A DNA stretch of 64,000 bases from Nelumbo lutea (lineage: Eukaryota > Streptophyta > Magnoliopsida > Proteales > Nelumbonaceae), in the NCBI GenBank assembly GCA_022828595.1, contig JAKGHH010000004.1:22328372-22392371 (forward strand), written 5' to 3'. This document shows positions 10,371 through 22,396 of this stretch, piece after piece. The notes below the pieces were generated by a model. The model worked only from the letters and a program-made list of their open reading frames with translations. It did not search any database and was not told the DNA's origin. The position numbers and the translations under genes are program-made. Position 1 is the first letter of the stretch; each line of letters starts with the position of its first letter.

Positions 10371-13300
10371 TCACTTGAGAAAAGTACAAGCAAGAAATAA
10401 GAAGACATAGGCCACAAGAGATGTAAGGAGTTCCAGTGTCCATGTTGGCTGCAGTAAAAATGAGGGGACCATAGGAACCAAGAAAGAACCGCATACCCAA
10501 CCAACAACAAGAGCTCCAAAACTGCATTCAGGATTGCAAATATACGTTACAAACTTGCAATTATAGAATGGTCTGATTTGGGCATATCCCATATTTGACA
10601 AACAGGTCGTATACCTAATCGAAAAGACAAGTTGCCCCCTACTAATCATAAAAGCTAAGATATAGGGGTACTTCTGCGTTTTAAAATATTTATTATTTGA
10701 CTGATGCCCCCCTTTGTCAAAAATAGAATTCCTAAACAATACTCCTTATAAGATCACCAAAAAAGTAATACACAGGAATATAGGGGTGTTTGGTTCATAA
10801 CGAATTACTTTTAACTTTTTTCAGAAAAAAAAATATATATATATATATATATTGATGGTTTCCCATCACAAAATAGCTTTGATAAACTTAAGTAATTTGT
10901 GTGATAAGTTACTTGGCATAAAACTATTGACAAACCAAGCACCACCTAACTAGTATGCTTTTTATTTAATTTAATTAATTTGTTTGAATCTCACCCGAGA
11001 ATGGAAGCTCTGGCTATGCTCTTTGTCTTGTCATTAAGGAAGTAAATGCATGCTGCTAACGAGATTGCCACCTACATAAAGAAGAACATAAATTTGAGGG
11101 ATGTCAAAACTTTGATGTTCACTACAAATATCAAGAACAAGTATATTCTTTTTTGTCTGAGAAAAAGAACAGGGATATATCCAATTTACACCACAACAAG
11201 GATATATCCAACTCCTTTTTTAAGAGAAGGAAAGAATGTTAAATTCCAGCTATTTGGAAAAGGTTTATCCAAGTAAATCTAAACCATATTCAAGGTCAGG
11301 TGTCAGCAAGCCAATGGAAAAATGACAAAGAAAAGAAACCAATAGATTTTTGCAAAATAAAAGGCACATGCCTCAGGATCAGAAACCACAATATAACAGG
11401 ACCCATGCTTACACATGTTAATGGCTCCACGCTTAGGACAGTCATATCATTGCAGCTCAATTAGGACATCTAGATTGAACCGTCTGATAATAAGCATCAT
11501 TTATTGGAAGACACTAATTCTATTACTGAGAGTCCAATATTCTAGGAGTAATGCATTCATCCTCCTGCCTTTATTGTTAAATTTGGGAAACTTTAATCCT
11601 GAATCATATTAAAGGGAAAATAGTATATATAATTGAAACAAAGATGCTGTACAAACCTGGAAAGCAGGGCCACCCTCAGCAGAATTCATTATGCTCCATG
11701 CTCCCATGAAGGCAAAAAGAAACAATCTTCTAAGAATGACTTCAGTTGGAGGAAGTTCTACAAAGCTCAGCAAGTCCTTTATCCAAGGTGGGGACTCCTC
11801 TACATTCTTTTTTAACCTGCTTTTCAAGTTGAACTTTGTCTTCTTCCTTTGTTTGAAACTGGTCATTAGTAGCTTTTCAAAAGCAGCTTCTATAGATTCT
11901 TCACTTCTTTCATGTCCAACATATTGTTGCAAGAGAAAATTGCGTGCACCCCAAATTTCTTCTTCAGAAGCATAAGGGCTTATACCAAGGCGCTTGTAAG
12001 GATCCCATACGTTTATTCTTGGAAATTTAAGAGGGTTTCCTATGGGGAAAACAGAATAACATAAAACTTTGAGTTTTCTAATTATAGAAAAAAGTAAATA
12101 AGTGACTCCTGTTCCTTTACTGCAAAATTATGGGATTGGCTTTTCTCAATGTTTGGGTGCAGGTGGAATTTACCAGAAGTAAGCATGATCTTTGATCCTT
12201 CTACCTTCACCTGGCCTAAAAGAAGAGGAAGGATTATGTGGAGGTATGCATGAGCAGCTCTGATTTCTACAGTATGGGAAGAAAGGAATGCTAGAATCTT
12301 CCAAGAGAAGGATAGAATCCAACAAGAATTAAAGGATTGTGTAGGGTAACACTGGTTAAAATCTTTGGACTTATTTCACCAATTCTCCTTTAATGACATA
12401 TGGAGAAATTGGTCAGCAGTGGCAAGTTGTTCCTCCATTAAGAACAGAGTAATTGCAAGCTGGGCACCCCCTCTTGCAGGTTTATTGATGCTGAATTTTG
12501 ATGGGGGCAGTCAAGGCGATCCAGGTCCCTTTGGGATGGGAGGGGTTTTGAGAAACAAGGTTGGACATGTTGTACTCTTCAACTCAGGTCCATTGGCAAT
12601 TGGGGACTCTGTTAGGGTGGAATTACTAGCTGCCTTACAAGGAGTATAGTTTGCAAATCAGTTAGGCATGGAGCAACTACTGATTGAAGGGGATTCCAAG
12701 GAGGTAGTAGGACGGTTGAAGAACCCAAAGTCTGTTCTGTGGTGCTATAAGAATGATGTCAAGAAATTCAAGTGGCTAACATGAAATATGTGTGTAAAGA
12801 TACATTGGGTGGGGAGATCAGCAAATGCATTGACTGATTGTTTAACCATGCAAGGGGCAAATAGGGAACAATTGTAATTGGGCTCAGCTATAATTTGATA
12901 CTTGTTTTCATTTTTACTATGTTGGGAGATGTTGCAATTCACACCTCTCCAAGGGATGCTTGTATCAGTTTGAATCTTTGATTTAATAAAATCTTGCAAA
13001 TAGGCAATTACCCGATGTTGGTTCCAGCCATCCGGGCTTTCAGGAGTGGACTTGGCACAGACCTGACCTCCAATGTTTTTAGCACAAAGTGGCTAATTGC
13101 ATAATGGAAAAGGCAGAAGATTGTAAATATATTAGATGAAGAGGTAGTTAGAACTTGGAAAACAAAAACTGCATAGAATGTCTCTTGGGCTCAATAATGG
13201 GGACTGCAATAATATTTTATATTTGAAAGATACGCAAATATGCAAATATCTTGGGATGTAAGGTACTGGGCGGTATGCCAAAGTTGATTGTGCAATGCCA

Positions 13301-14731
13301 CTTAGTGGATGTGCCTTGTTCAATACAATTAACTAGCAGCTTGCATCATAAACATATTCCTTATTATGTTAAATTAAAATGAATTGTTTAGATTTATATA
13401 TAAAAATAACTTGCATAAAGTATGCATATCATTTATTTCACTCCTAGTTAACAATTGGAGGATCAGGTTCCTCTTTGATAGCTTTGATATTTACTTTTTA
13501 TATAACAGTCTTTTGGCTGAGGCCATAAGGGTCATTACCCAATGTTGGTCTCCTAATCTGGCCCTTTCTTGAATTAAGCAACTGCTCTCAGTCTTGACCC
13601 CCCTACTGTGATGCTTATCAGCCCAAGATTTTACCGTTGCACTAAGCAATGGCCCCTATTCAGCTGAGATTATCATTACAAAATAGTGTGGAGTTTGTAC
13701 GATATATACTATTTGTGCTTGGGGAATTAGACTTTTCTGAAACAGCTATTATCTTCTATGCTGCTAATTAACTATCATTTCGTGTCTTCTAGTTAGCTTA
13801 GTTCTTGGCTTCTTGATACATGAAACATTTTAATATAAAATGTTTTACATATCTTATTATATAATTGGTTCCATTTTTCTAGCATTTTTCATTTCACTGT
13901 GTCATTATCCAAATCCATTGAGCACGTTTCTCAGTTGCCTCAGCCATGCCTTGCCTAGGGTAAAAATGAACAATGTAGCTACTAGTAGAAATTTAGTTTT
14001 TTTGGGTTGTTCTGGCAACTAGTATGATTTCATTCTTGTTTCCTCATTCAAAAAGACTACTTTGCACAATTGACCATAGTAATTGCATGGAAACAGAATA
14101 GACAGTCGCTTCTTCCATGCAAGCTACAAATATAAGCATTCAAAAACCTCCTGGGGACACATCTTAATAGAACTCTTTCCTATTCTCAGAATTCGGGGAA
14201 AATCCAAAGAGGTTGGGAACCACCGCTTTCTTCATTTCTCGATAGTTATTGGATTTTAAACAGAATGTAAGGGTTACAGGAAAAAGATTTAACTTTTGAA
14301 ATAAAGAACAACTTCTATGGCTTACCTAAGTTACCGCCATATGTCGCATCCATTGCACATCTCGGGCTTCTAATTATTGCACCTTTCATGGGCGGCTTCT
14401 TCGAACTTCTGCAAGGTGAAGCAGAGAACACACACACACGCACACGCACATAATAGGATAAGTCAAGACACAAAGAATTCAAACTTGCTGAAACTAATTT
14501 AGAATCCCCAAATAAAATTGTTGAATTTAGATGCCTAACAGGTTCATCCTATCAATTTTCAATAAAACTTTAATGTAAAACATGTCCATACTACATAAAA
14601 ACTAGAGAGTAATTTGAAGTTTAATCGAACTATTTTCACGTCGAAACAGAAAAATAGAAATGACGAACTTACATATTTTTCCCGAGGTTAAGTCGAGCGA
14701 AATTAGGGTTTTTGAGCAGAAGGGAATCCAT
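10371..14731 (-). CDS. CPP1: Chaperone-like protein of POR1 / cell growth defect factor 1 (DUF3353), 5 exons
   Basis: Exons on the minus strand are 14673-14731, 14326-14408, 11657-12039, 10995-11071 and 10371-10521. They join in phase to 753 bases (250 residues plus TGA), and all four introns have GT/AG ends. The start is the ATG at 14731 ([14 protein letters not shown]), giving a short plastid-targeting-like N-terminus. Exon 3 holds the J-like domain ([20 protein letters not shown], then [14 protein letters not shown]) without an HPD motif, and ends [18 protein letters not shown]. Exons 4-5 give further membrane segments ([54 protein letters not shown]). Known family role: plastid membrane holdase that stabilises protochlorophyllide oxidoreductase during chlorophyll synthesis. 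Length is normal for the family. Intron 2 is 2.3 kb and carries a LINE fragment; intron 4 carries a MITE. Confidence 0.93.
10783..10946. mobile_element. Small MITE in intron 4 of the CPP1-like gene
   Basis: The ends GGGGTGTTTGGTTCATAA and ACAAACCAAGCACCACC form imperfect inverted repeats around an AT microsatellite (about 10833-10850). It lies wholly within the intron between 10522 and 10994, away from splice sites. Confidence 0.5.
12165..13005 (+). pseudogene. 3' fragment of a LINE (zinc-finger and RNase H end), dead
   Basis: One plus-strand frame reads through [19 protein letters not shown] (end of the RT-associated domain), then [41 protein letters not shown] and [11 protein letters not shown]. 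These are the D, E, D and D blocks of the plant LINE RNase H domain. The frame has stops near 12270, 12348, 12647 and 12782. The block ends with TTTAATAAAATCTTGC, typical of a LINE 3' end. It lies antisense in intron 2 of the CPP1-like gene. Confidence 0.85.
13006..14325. other. Remaining part of CPP1-like intron 2, no gene seen
   Basis: The sequence is AT-rich without a coding trace or clear repeat. The splice donor is at 14325 (minus strand). Confidence 0.5.
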
Positions 14732-15130
14732 CTTACAAGTAGCTCCGAAAGAAAAACTCTAACTTCCCTCTGTCTTCGACACCATTAACGGTGGAGTCGA
14801 AGCTGGAAAAATCCGCGCTCGGGAGCTTGGAATGGAGGGAAGGAAACTGATGAGGATTGGGGTGGTTGTTCTAGAGGTAAGGATGCGCACGGTGCCCCTC
14901 GCGTTTTCTAGAAAGTCTCATTATTCATGAGGTTATATGACTTGAATAAGAAACTTGGATTGGAATCTTTTGTTCTATTGTGCAGCAGGGCTATAGTTTG
15001 TAGAAATCGATTAGAACCTCGGATGCGCGTATCAATGATCAATCACAAGACATAAATTCCAATTCAAAGGTAATGTCTTGAAACGATCGGGAGAAAATGC
15101 AGTGTGTAGGAGTCATATTTGAGCTCTTGA

Positions 15131-16615
15131 GGCTTTTTTGGAAAACCTGTAAACAAAACTGAATTGAAGCCAATCGATTAATCAATTGATGGGCTCAATT
15201 TAATCGTAGTATCGATTGAATGGTTTTTTAGTTTTTTTTATTTTTATAAAATATTATATATATATATATATATATTCATTTATGTCGATCCATTAAATTA
15301 ACTTGCAGTTTTTCATATTGAATTATTGATTAATGAAAATTGATGGGAGGTGATTTGGCCCGACCTCGTAGCACAGGGACACGTGTGCGTGACCTGGCTC
15401 GACGAACAGCTCAACCTAACAACTCAACCGTAACTCGGCGGGAAGGACCCGCCGAATCCAATGTTGGCCACTCGGTGGGTTAAGTGACTCACCGAGGACT
15501 AGCGCCCGGCCAACCTTGACTCCTACCAAGTGTGGGAGATCCCGAACTCCTCTCAGGGCCCGAGCTCCCTTTGAGACTCAAGCTCCTCCTAAGGGGCCCC
15601 GAGCTCTCCCTCCCTAAGAAGAGAGCACCTGGATTTTTTGCTAAGTGTCTCGAGGGAGGAACACCTCGGGACAGCACCATCAAGACTCCTGTTCGAACTT
15701 GCTTAAGGCCTGCCTACAGTGTGGGCACCTCGAGGTACCTCGGTGCCGAGGTAAACCTACCCTAGGTGGTTCGGCGTACAATAGCTCGGCAGGCTGCAGG
15801 GAGATCTGCCTGACATCCGTACCTACCTAATCCGGTGGCAGGGCTCGAATCCCTTAACAGGCGGCATTCTGCTTGCCGTCTCTAAAAAGCATGACCCACT
15901 TGTCGAGTCCGTACCTTGCAATAGCAGCCTGTAGCAGTAACCTGCACCTATCGCACCTACCCTGGCAGTAATAGCTATGGCAGTGGTGGTTATGCCAGAT
16001 ATGACTGAGCTCCGATATAAAAGAACCCCAACCCTCATGAAGCAAAGGTATTGAAGTTAGCACTTTCGGCACTCTTAACTCTCGGTATCTTCTTTGAGTT
16101 TTCCTCAGAGTTCTAACTTAGCCATCGGAGTGTTCCCTCTGAGAGATCTCCCAGGTAACCCTTCACCTTCTTCTTCCTCTCAAGTGTATCACAGCTAGGA
16201 GCCAACTCTCAACCAGCTAGGAGTGCCCAAATTGTGTGGCATCAAAAACCAAACCCATACCTTATTTTTTAAAAATATCGAACCAATGAATTCAATTATC
16301 GATCCAATTCAATTTTTGAGAGAAGGAAGGAATGTTAAATTCCATCTATTTGGAAAAGGTTTATCCAAGTAAATTCCAGCTACTTGCCTATTTCTTTGCA
16401 ATGGAAGAAACAAGCAAAGTAGGGGTGGTGCTTACGATTCGGAGGCCTAATTTTTAAACCAAACCGATAGGATTGATTTTTGGAAAACTTGTAAACAAAA
16501 CTGAATTGAAGCCAATCGATTAATCGATTGAATGGCTCAATTTAATTGTAGGTTCGATTGAATGGTTTTTCAGTTTTTTTTTAATTTTTATAAAACATTA
16601 TATATATTAGGGCTA
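15131..16615. repeat. Direct repeats of about 150 bp on both sides of the solo LTR
   Basis: The sequence at about 15131-15265 (GGAAAACCTGTAAACAAAAC, GAATTGAAGCCAATCGATTA) recurs at about 16473-16605 with an offset near 1342 bp and the same orientation. A further 60 bp at 16318-16377 (AGAGAAGGAAGGAATGTTAA) matches 11219-11275 in CPP1 intron 3. This looks like an older local repeat or duplication into which the LTR element inserted. Confidence 0.6.
15341..16244 (+). mobile_element. Solo LTR, 904 bp
   Basis: A GC-rich block in AT-rich DNA starts TGATGGGAGG and ends GTGGCATCA, with perfect TGATG/CATCA inverted ends. The flanking bases are AAAAT (15336-15340) and AAAAC (16245-16249), a possible 5-bp target duplication with one mismatch. 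A TATA box (TATAAAAG, 16016-16023) sits about 230 bp before the end and gives plus orientation. No internal region or second LTR is nearby, so it is a solo LTR left by LTR-LTR recombination. Confidence 0.8.
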
Positions 16616-16835
16616 TTCACGAGTCGGGTTGGGTTGGTTTATTGGCGTTTTTCCAATCGACCTGACCTGGTCGATTTGAATCAGTTTGGGTCTGTTTTGT
16701 GAATGATTCTCTCAGTGTTAACGGTAAAGGATTCAAGTCTAAGAAAGCAAAGGCTGGATGCCTGTAAATTAAAAATGATTTGATGGATTAAAACTGATAT
16801 TTTATATATAATAATATATATTTTAAAATAAAGCT

Positions 16836-16888
<53 letters not shown>

Positions 16889-17105
16889 AATATATATATA
16901 ATATCTAAAATATTATATTATATATATAATATATCTAAGTCGGTTGGGTTTCGGTTTTCACACATGAAAACCGAAATTGAACCGAACCATTGGTTCATGT
17001 TTTTTTGTAACCCGTAACCGACCGATGATGAAGAAAAAACGGCCAACTCGAGGTGGATCAGACTAGGTTGGTTGGCTTGGGTCTTGTTATAAACAGCCCT
17101 ATTTG
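16610..17105. mobile_element. MITE-like repeat expanded by an AT microsatellite
   Basis: Ends TAGGGCTATTCACGAGTCGG and GGTCTTGTTATAAACAGCCC form inverted repeats. The middle holds a long (AT)n run at about 16838-16884 and further AT-rich repeats to 16935. No coding sequence is present. Confidence 0.5.
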
Positions 17106-17223
17106 AAGGGTTTGACGCATCGGAAAAACTTATAACCAATTAATCTGAATAAAAAAACGCTAATCAATAATCAATCAAGTAGTATTCATTGGGGTGAGGT
17201 GGGCTTCACTGGACCAAAATTGG

Positions 17224-17769
17224 GATTTGTTTGGCATGTCTTTTCGTGTGGGTTGTCGATTGTTTAGAAGCCCAATAATCCACATTTTTATTTTTTTCCC
17301 GTTTGGCTGGAGAAAGATCTAGCAATTAAAGGGTTGCACCCAAGGTTCAAAGTATTGGCACGTATTGGCCAATATGTACCGTTCTAGGATCTCCTTGATA
17401 CGCCCATGTAGTGGGTGTATTGGGGTTCTAACTAGTTCAGGGGTAGAGGAGCCTTAAATCTCCCCCCTAATCGGTTTTGAAAAAAAATAGTATTGATATT
17501 GCCTAATATGCCCATACCAACGTATCGGGTGTATCGATATTTTGAACCTTACTTGTGCCCCAAAAGGACGTGAGAAGCTAGATTTGAGCTTATTTCGGGA
17601 AGCTAGAAATGGAGTTTCTCGCTTTTTTTCGTATGGAAAGACGTGTAGAAAGATGTGCCTCTAACCAAATGGTTTCTGGGTTGCCAAGATTTTTATATAA
17701 AAGCCCATTATGTGTTTTGACTATTAGATCTTCCAGAAAACATTTCAAAAAAGACTTGGCAAACAATAC
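17224..17769. mobile_element. MITE (TTTGTTTGGCATGTCTTTTC family) carrying a nested element
   Basis: Ends TTTGTTTGGCATGTCTTTTC and AAAAGACTTGGCAAACAATA are inverted repeats. A second copy of the family lies at 24571-24913. Another repeat, 17342-17550, has inserted within it. Confidence 0.55.
17342..17550. mobile_element. Nested MITE (AAGGTTCAAAGTATTGG ends)
   Basis: This 209-bp block has inverted ends AAGGTTCAAA and TTTGAACCTT, and an inner TATTGGC/ATATCG pattern. Its flanking DNA rejoins into the outer element of 17224-17769. Confidence 0.6.
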
Positions 17770-18009
17770 CTTTGTCCCTTTATGTTTGAGATAATAAAAG
17801 ACAAATAGCTAAAAAGATCCGCTGCCTTGAGAGCTCATGGAAGCTCAAAATGGCTGAAATTCAGGAAGCTTCAAACAAAGCTTTGGCCTTTTGGTGGTGT
17901 TGTGCTTAAAAGTTTCCTTCCACTCAAGTTTTAAAAATAGGGAGAATTCCCAATTAATACCATGTAATTTGGGCCTAGTGCCACTTTGATCCCCAAACTT
18001 TAAAATGCG

Positions 18010-18412
18010 ATAATTCAATAATTTTCAAAACATCTCAATCCAATACCTCAACCAGCCATTTAAGTGGCATTTGAAAAGACATAAATGTCTTTCGAGTGTC
18101 ATCTAATTTTCTTAATCAACCATTTAAACGTTGACAAAAAATGAACAATCCCAAATCCTTTTCTCTTTTATTCAAGAAAGTTGGGGTCACTAGGATGCCT
18201 ATTGAAACCTGACCGCAACTTTCTTGAATAGAAGAGCCAAGGATTTGAGATTGTTTAATTTTTGTCAACATTTGGATGGTTGATCAATAAAATTAAATGA
18301 TAATCAAAGGGCATTTGTGTCTTTTCAAATGCCACCTAAAACGGCTGGTTAAAAGGAGGGTTAACGACAGGTATTGGATTGGCATGTTTTGAAATTTTAG
18401 GTACTGTTTAAG
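18010..18412. mobile_element. Fold-back MITE with arms of about 190 bp
   Basis: The left arm (ATTTTCAAAACATCTCAATC ... CATTTGAAAAGACATAAATG ... TTCAAGAAAGTTG) is the inverted complement of the right arm (CAACTTTCTTGAATAGAAGA ... CATTTGTGTCTTTTCAAATG ... AAACATGCC in reverse). A related copy lies at 38078-38345. The long arms and absence of coding fit Mutator-type fold-back MITEs. Confidence 0.65.
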
Positions 18413-19165
18413 TTGGAAGGGGATGTCCGTTTGAATCAGACAACCAAATCATTGACCCGTTCAATGATTTTTGGTCATTTATTATTACCTTTTTTAATTT
18501 TTTAATTTTTAAGTTGGAAAGGGTCATCGATTTGAATTGGACAATTGATCTGTCAACTTGAAAACGGGTGGCCAAAATGGTTCTGATTCTGGATCAAGAT
18601 TTTTTGTTGACAATCATAAAAACCTCCCCCATGGTTTTATTTTTATAGAAACCTCCCATGTAGTATTGAAAAACCCTGCAGTTACCTCCCTTCCTATCGT
18701 CATTGATAGAAAATGCATTATTATTTTTTTTAAAAGACCTATTTTACACTTACATCCATCCATTTAAATGAAAATTACTACAATAGCTCTAAAAGATTTT
18801 TTCACTTTTAATTAAAAAAAATCTCATTGAAAAGAATAAAAGTATTTTAGGTCTAGTAAAATTTAGAAAGGTAAATCTGACATTTTAAATTATATTGAAA
18901 GATTCCCTAATAAGTTGTAACTGTAATTTAGTAACTTTGTATGATTGCCAGAAATTTTAAGAGAGGTTTTCATATTTTACTAATTCTATAAAGACAAGCT
19001 AAAAGACCTAGTACACTAATACATCTTTTGATCCCTATGTAGAAAGTTCAAAGTTTTTGCCTTCTTAAAACCTTCAGCGGGATTTGATCCCAAACCTACG
19101 CAGCTAGGAAGAAGCGAGTAGCCGAGTAGTTGGTACGTGGAACCTAATGTAGAGAATAAATCATA
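18413..19165. other. AT-rich intergenic DNA, no gene recognised
   Basis: Short open frames exist but show no domain, codon pattern or splice context. A degenerate repeat about flat CCTCCC/AAACC motifs lies at 18620-18980. Confidence 0.4.
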
Positions 19166-19432
19166 GTTTTCAAAACTGGATTGGACTGGAAAAATCAGGA
19201 ACCGGTCAGGTGATTGATTCTGTTTTTTTATAAAACCGGATATTTGTAAATAAAACATTGAATTGGTCAATAAACCGTTGACCCAGACAGTTGAATCGTT
19301 TGATGGTTTTGACTGTTTTTTAAATTTTTTGTCAGAATGGGCCAACTGTTCGATTCGAACGATTGGACCATTCGACCCGAGAACCAAACCCCTGACAAGT
19401 TCGTTCTCCAAGTCAATTTTAAAAAACTTGGT
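19165..19432 (+). mobile_element. GGTTTTCAAAACCGG-family MITE, copy 1
   Basis: The segment starts AGTTTTCAAAACTGGATTGG and shows GAATGGGCCAACTGTTCGA and CGAGAACCAAACCCCTGAC near its end. Three further copies lie at 39525-39795, 44519-44790 and 60411-60690, all in the same orientation. Confidence 0.6.
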
Positions 19433-19467
19433 ATTGGTACAGATACAAATACAAATCATCAGTTGCC

Positions 19468-19592
19468 TTAAGACTTAGTTTGGAAAGAGTACAAATACAA
19501 ATATGTAAGTGTAAAACATTATATTTTGTATTGTTTTGTATGTATTTACATTGTACATATTTGTATTTGTACTCCTTCCGAACTGAGCCTAA
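19468..19592. mobile_element. MITE (TACAAATACAAATATG family), complete copy
   Basis: Ends CTTAGTTTGGAAAGAGTACA and TGTACTCCTTCCGAACTGAG are near-perfect inverted repeats; total length is about 125 bp. Other copies are at 38627-38745, 60856-60971 and 60970-61091. Confidence 0.65.
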
Positions 19593-20610
19593 TTAAAAAA
19601 TTAGGAGCAACTCAAAATCATTAAGGTGCCGTTAAGCTTATCCCTGAATATTGAATCTTTGCAAAATACAATATTAATGCCTGCCAAATAGAACAAAGCT
19701 GTGCTTCCTCATCACTGTTATTACTATTGCCTGAACCAATTATAAACATAAGTTTGAAAACACATGAACCCACTATAAATTAAAGAAACATAAAAACGCA
19801 TAACAACCAAATTCAGATAAATCGTGTAGATGCGGTTGAATATATTGGGCCCAGAAGAAGAAGTTGTTAATATCCAAGGGCCACAAAAGACCAATCAAGA
19901 TAATTTTCTAATGGGTTGAAGAAGTTAATTAGACTTGTCATTCCTGGAATGACGTCCAGTCCAGCCCATCCACCATTTTAAAAGCCAAATTTTTGTTTAC
20001 ATTGACTTTGAACCCTATTCAAAATTTTGGAATCCAAAAGTAACACACAAATTGTATCAAGTGGAATCATATGGGTTGTTGCTGTTATTATTGTTTTGTT
20101 TCTTTTTCATTTTTTGTTCTATGAGGCTATACAATGTGAGTAGTCTATTCCTTTAACCTTAAACTTTGTTTAGGCGGGATTCAATCTCAAGTCTCTATTA
20201 CAGTCTACAATTAACAGAGACCTTATCAGTCAGTCAATTGACATTTTGCCAATCATATGATTACCTGACTGACCTTATCAGTCTACAATCATATGATTAC
20301 CTAACTTCTAACAGCATTTTTCGACCTTGCATTGGTTGGGAATATATCATCCTATGAAATAAAACACAAATATATCATCTAAGCCCAACTCAAACAGAAT
20401 GGGAAGAAAGGTGAAACAGGATTCATGTGGCCGAAGCATATATAATGATGATGATAATATACATTTATACATTAATTTTGATGCAGCACAAGTACCAATA
20501 TCATAGGGACTTGAACCATTTAGGTCTTGCGTGTGCTGCTCCTATAGATAATGTCCTTTCTTCTATCTTGCACATTTTGATGTAACTGTAAATCACCATC
20601 ACCATTGATG
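19593..20610. other. Intergenic DNA, no gene recognised
   Basis: Ordinary AT-rich sequence. A 30-bp direct repeat (CAATCATATGATTACCT) occurs at about 20253 and 20286. Confidence 0.4.
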
Positions 20611-20615
20611 GATTT

Positions 20616-22296
20616 TGATGTAACCGTTTTCGGCCATGTACCAATGTTTTGTGATGTATAAATTTTTTGGCTAAGTACCTCGTTGTTTGACCCGGTGGTG
20701 GCGTGCCTTAGTGATGAGCTACTTGGTAGTGAACTGCCTACTGGCGAACTGCTCGGTGGAGAACTGCCTGGGGGTGAACTGCCCGATGGTGAACTGTCTG
20801 GTGGCGAACTGCCTGGTGGCAAACTGCCTAGTGGCGAGCTGCCTGGTGGCGAACTGCTTGGTGGTGAACTGCCTGGAGGTGAACTGCCCGGTGGTGAACT
20901 GTCTGGTGGTGAACTGCCTGGTGGCAAACTGCCTAGTGGCGAGCTGCCTGGTGACAAACTACTTGGTGGCGAACTGCCTGGTGGCGAATTGCCTGGTGGC
21001 GAACTGCCTGGTGGCGAGCTGCTCGGCAGTGAGCTGCTCGGTGGTGAATTGCCTGGTGGCGAACTGCTCGGTGGAGAACTGCCTGGGGGTGAACTGCTTG
21101 GTGGCGAACTGCTTGGTGGTGAACTACCCGGGGCGATCCGCTCGGTGGCGAATTACTTGGTGGCAAACTGCCCGGTGGCGAGCTGCTCAGCGGTGAGCTG
21201 CTCGGTGGCGAACTGCCCGATGGTGAGCCGCTCGGTGGAGAACTGCCTACTAGGCGGCCAATGATTTAGAGAATGCTGGAGCTCCATGGTGTGGTGCAAT
21301 CCGACTGCCCTCAGCATGAGGTGGTCTTCTTTCCTTTGTAGGCTGCGGGAGATGAGGGACCTGCGAGAACTTCATCTTTTCCTCCTCTTTGTAGGTGGCG
21401 GGAGCTGAGAGACCTGCGAGAACTCCATCTTTTCCTCCTCTTTGTAGGCGGCAAGAGCTAAAGGACATGCGAGAACTGAATCAGAAGTCCCGGGGGTATT
21501 TTCCTGGTGGAGGCTCTCCGACGCTTAAGTTAGCACTCTTATTGTAGAGAGCTTTGAAGATAATATGAGAGAGATAGAGAGCAGGGGTTACTTCCCTTTT
21601 TTCATCCCCCTCCCCTTTGGGGGTGAGGTCTTTATATACCGGAGTCCTCGCGGGTTAGGTGGGTGAAAAGCCTGCAAACGGTAAGACTCGTCGCATCCTG
21701 TCAGAACCGGGGTACGGTGGTGAACTCCTCGAGGCCGTCAGGCTGGCGCTTGTGTTAGGCGGGCAGGTCGGCGCTTGGGCCAGGTTGTCAGAGGGGTGCC
21801 TGCATCAGTCAGCGGGTCAATGTCTAGGCCAGGTCGTCAGGTCGGCGCCTGTGTCAGTCGGCGGGTCAGTGTCTAGACCAGGTCGTCAAGCTGGCGCTTG
21901 TGTCAGTCAGTGGGTCAGTGTCTAGGCCAGGTTTGTTGGTGGGCGCCTTGACCGGATCATGCGTTAGGCTGGTCCAGGTCGGCCAGGTCGCGCAGGCCGC
22001 ACGCCGCACGCAGCTCGCATAGGCCGTGCGCAGTTCGCACAGGCTGCGCGCTAGGCCGCGCGCAGTTCGCGTAGGCCGCGCAGGTCGCGCGTGCCGTGCG
22101 CAGTTCGCGCAGGTCGCGTGTGCCGCGCGCAGGTCGCACAGGCGCGCGTTAGGCCATGCGCAGGTCGCGCCAGGCCGACCAGACTGGTGCCCGGGTGGGT
22201 CACCAACTTCGTAAGTTTGTTGGCTGGGTGTTTTCCTAGTTGTCACGAGGTGCCACGTGTCACAATTTCACCGGAGGGCCAAATCTGCCCTCATCA
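20616..22296 (-). repeat. 3' LTR (1681 bp) of the non-autonomous element
   Basis: Same layout as the 5' LTR, with a TATA box at 21630-21638. It is 223 bp longer: 134 bp from extra 15-bp minisatellite units, and most of the rest from a longer CG-rich array at about 21975-22180. Confidence 0.9.
20710..21248. repeat. 15-bp minisatellite in the 3' LTR, about 36 units
   Basis: The consensus unit is GGTGGCGAACTGCCT, repeated head to tail over 539 bp with variants GGTGGTGAACTGCTT and GGCAGTGAGCTGCTC. One unit near 21130 is 14 bp, which changes the reading frame. Because 15 is a multiple of three, several frames stay open and mimic GGELP-type or PPGSS-type proteins. Confidence 0.95.
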
Positions 22297-22313
22297 ATAT
22301 CCCCCCACTCCCG
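22297..22313 (-). promoter_or_regulatory. Polypurine tract
   Basis: The minus strand reads CGGGAGTGGGGGGATAT directly before the TGATG start of the 3' LTR, the expected position for plus-strand DNA priming. Confidence 0.75.
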
Positions 22314-22396
22314 AACTGATAGTAACTCAGCGAAGGGAGTTGATTTCTTTTGGCCCATAAGTCGATGAGCTAGTAAGTGCTGATCCAATTACTAGT

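Noticed and set aside
20520..20957. Minus-strand frame rich in PPGSS repeats (also 22956-23267)
   Set aside because: It is the other strand of the same minisatellite and in the right copy runs through the primer binding site, so it is not a natural gene.
20683..21264. 193-residue plus-strand frame with GGELP-type repeats, and its sister at 23083-23535
   Set aside because: It lies in an LTR, antisense to the element, and is open only because a 15-bp unit cannot create new frames. A 14-bp unit near 21130 breaks it.
21866..22246. Frames rich in arginine and alanine over the CG-rich array
   Set aside because: These are products of the CGCAGGTCGC-type tandem array in LTR U3.
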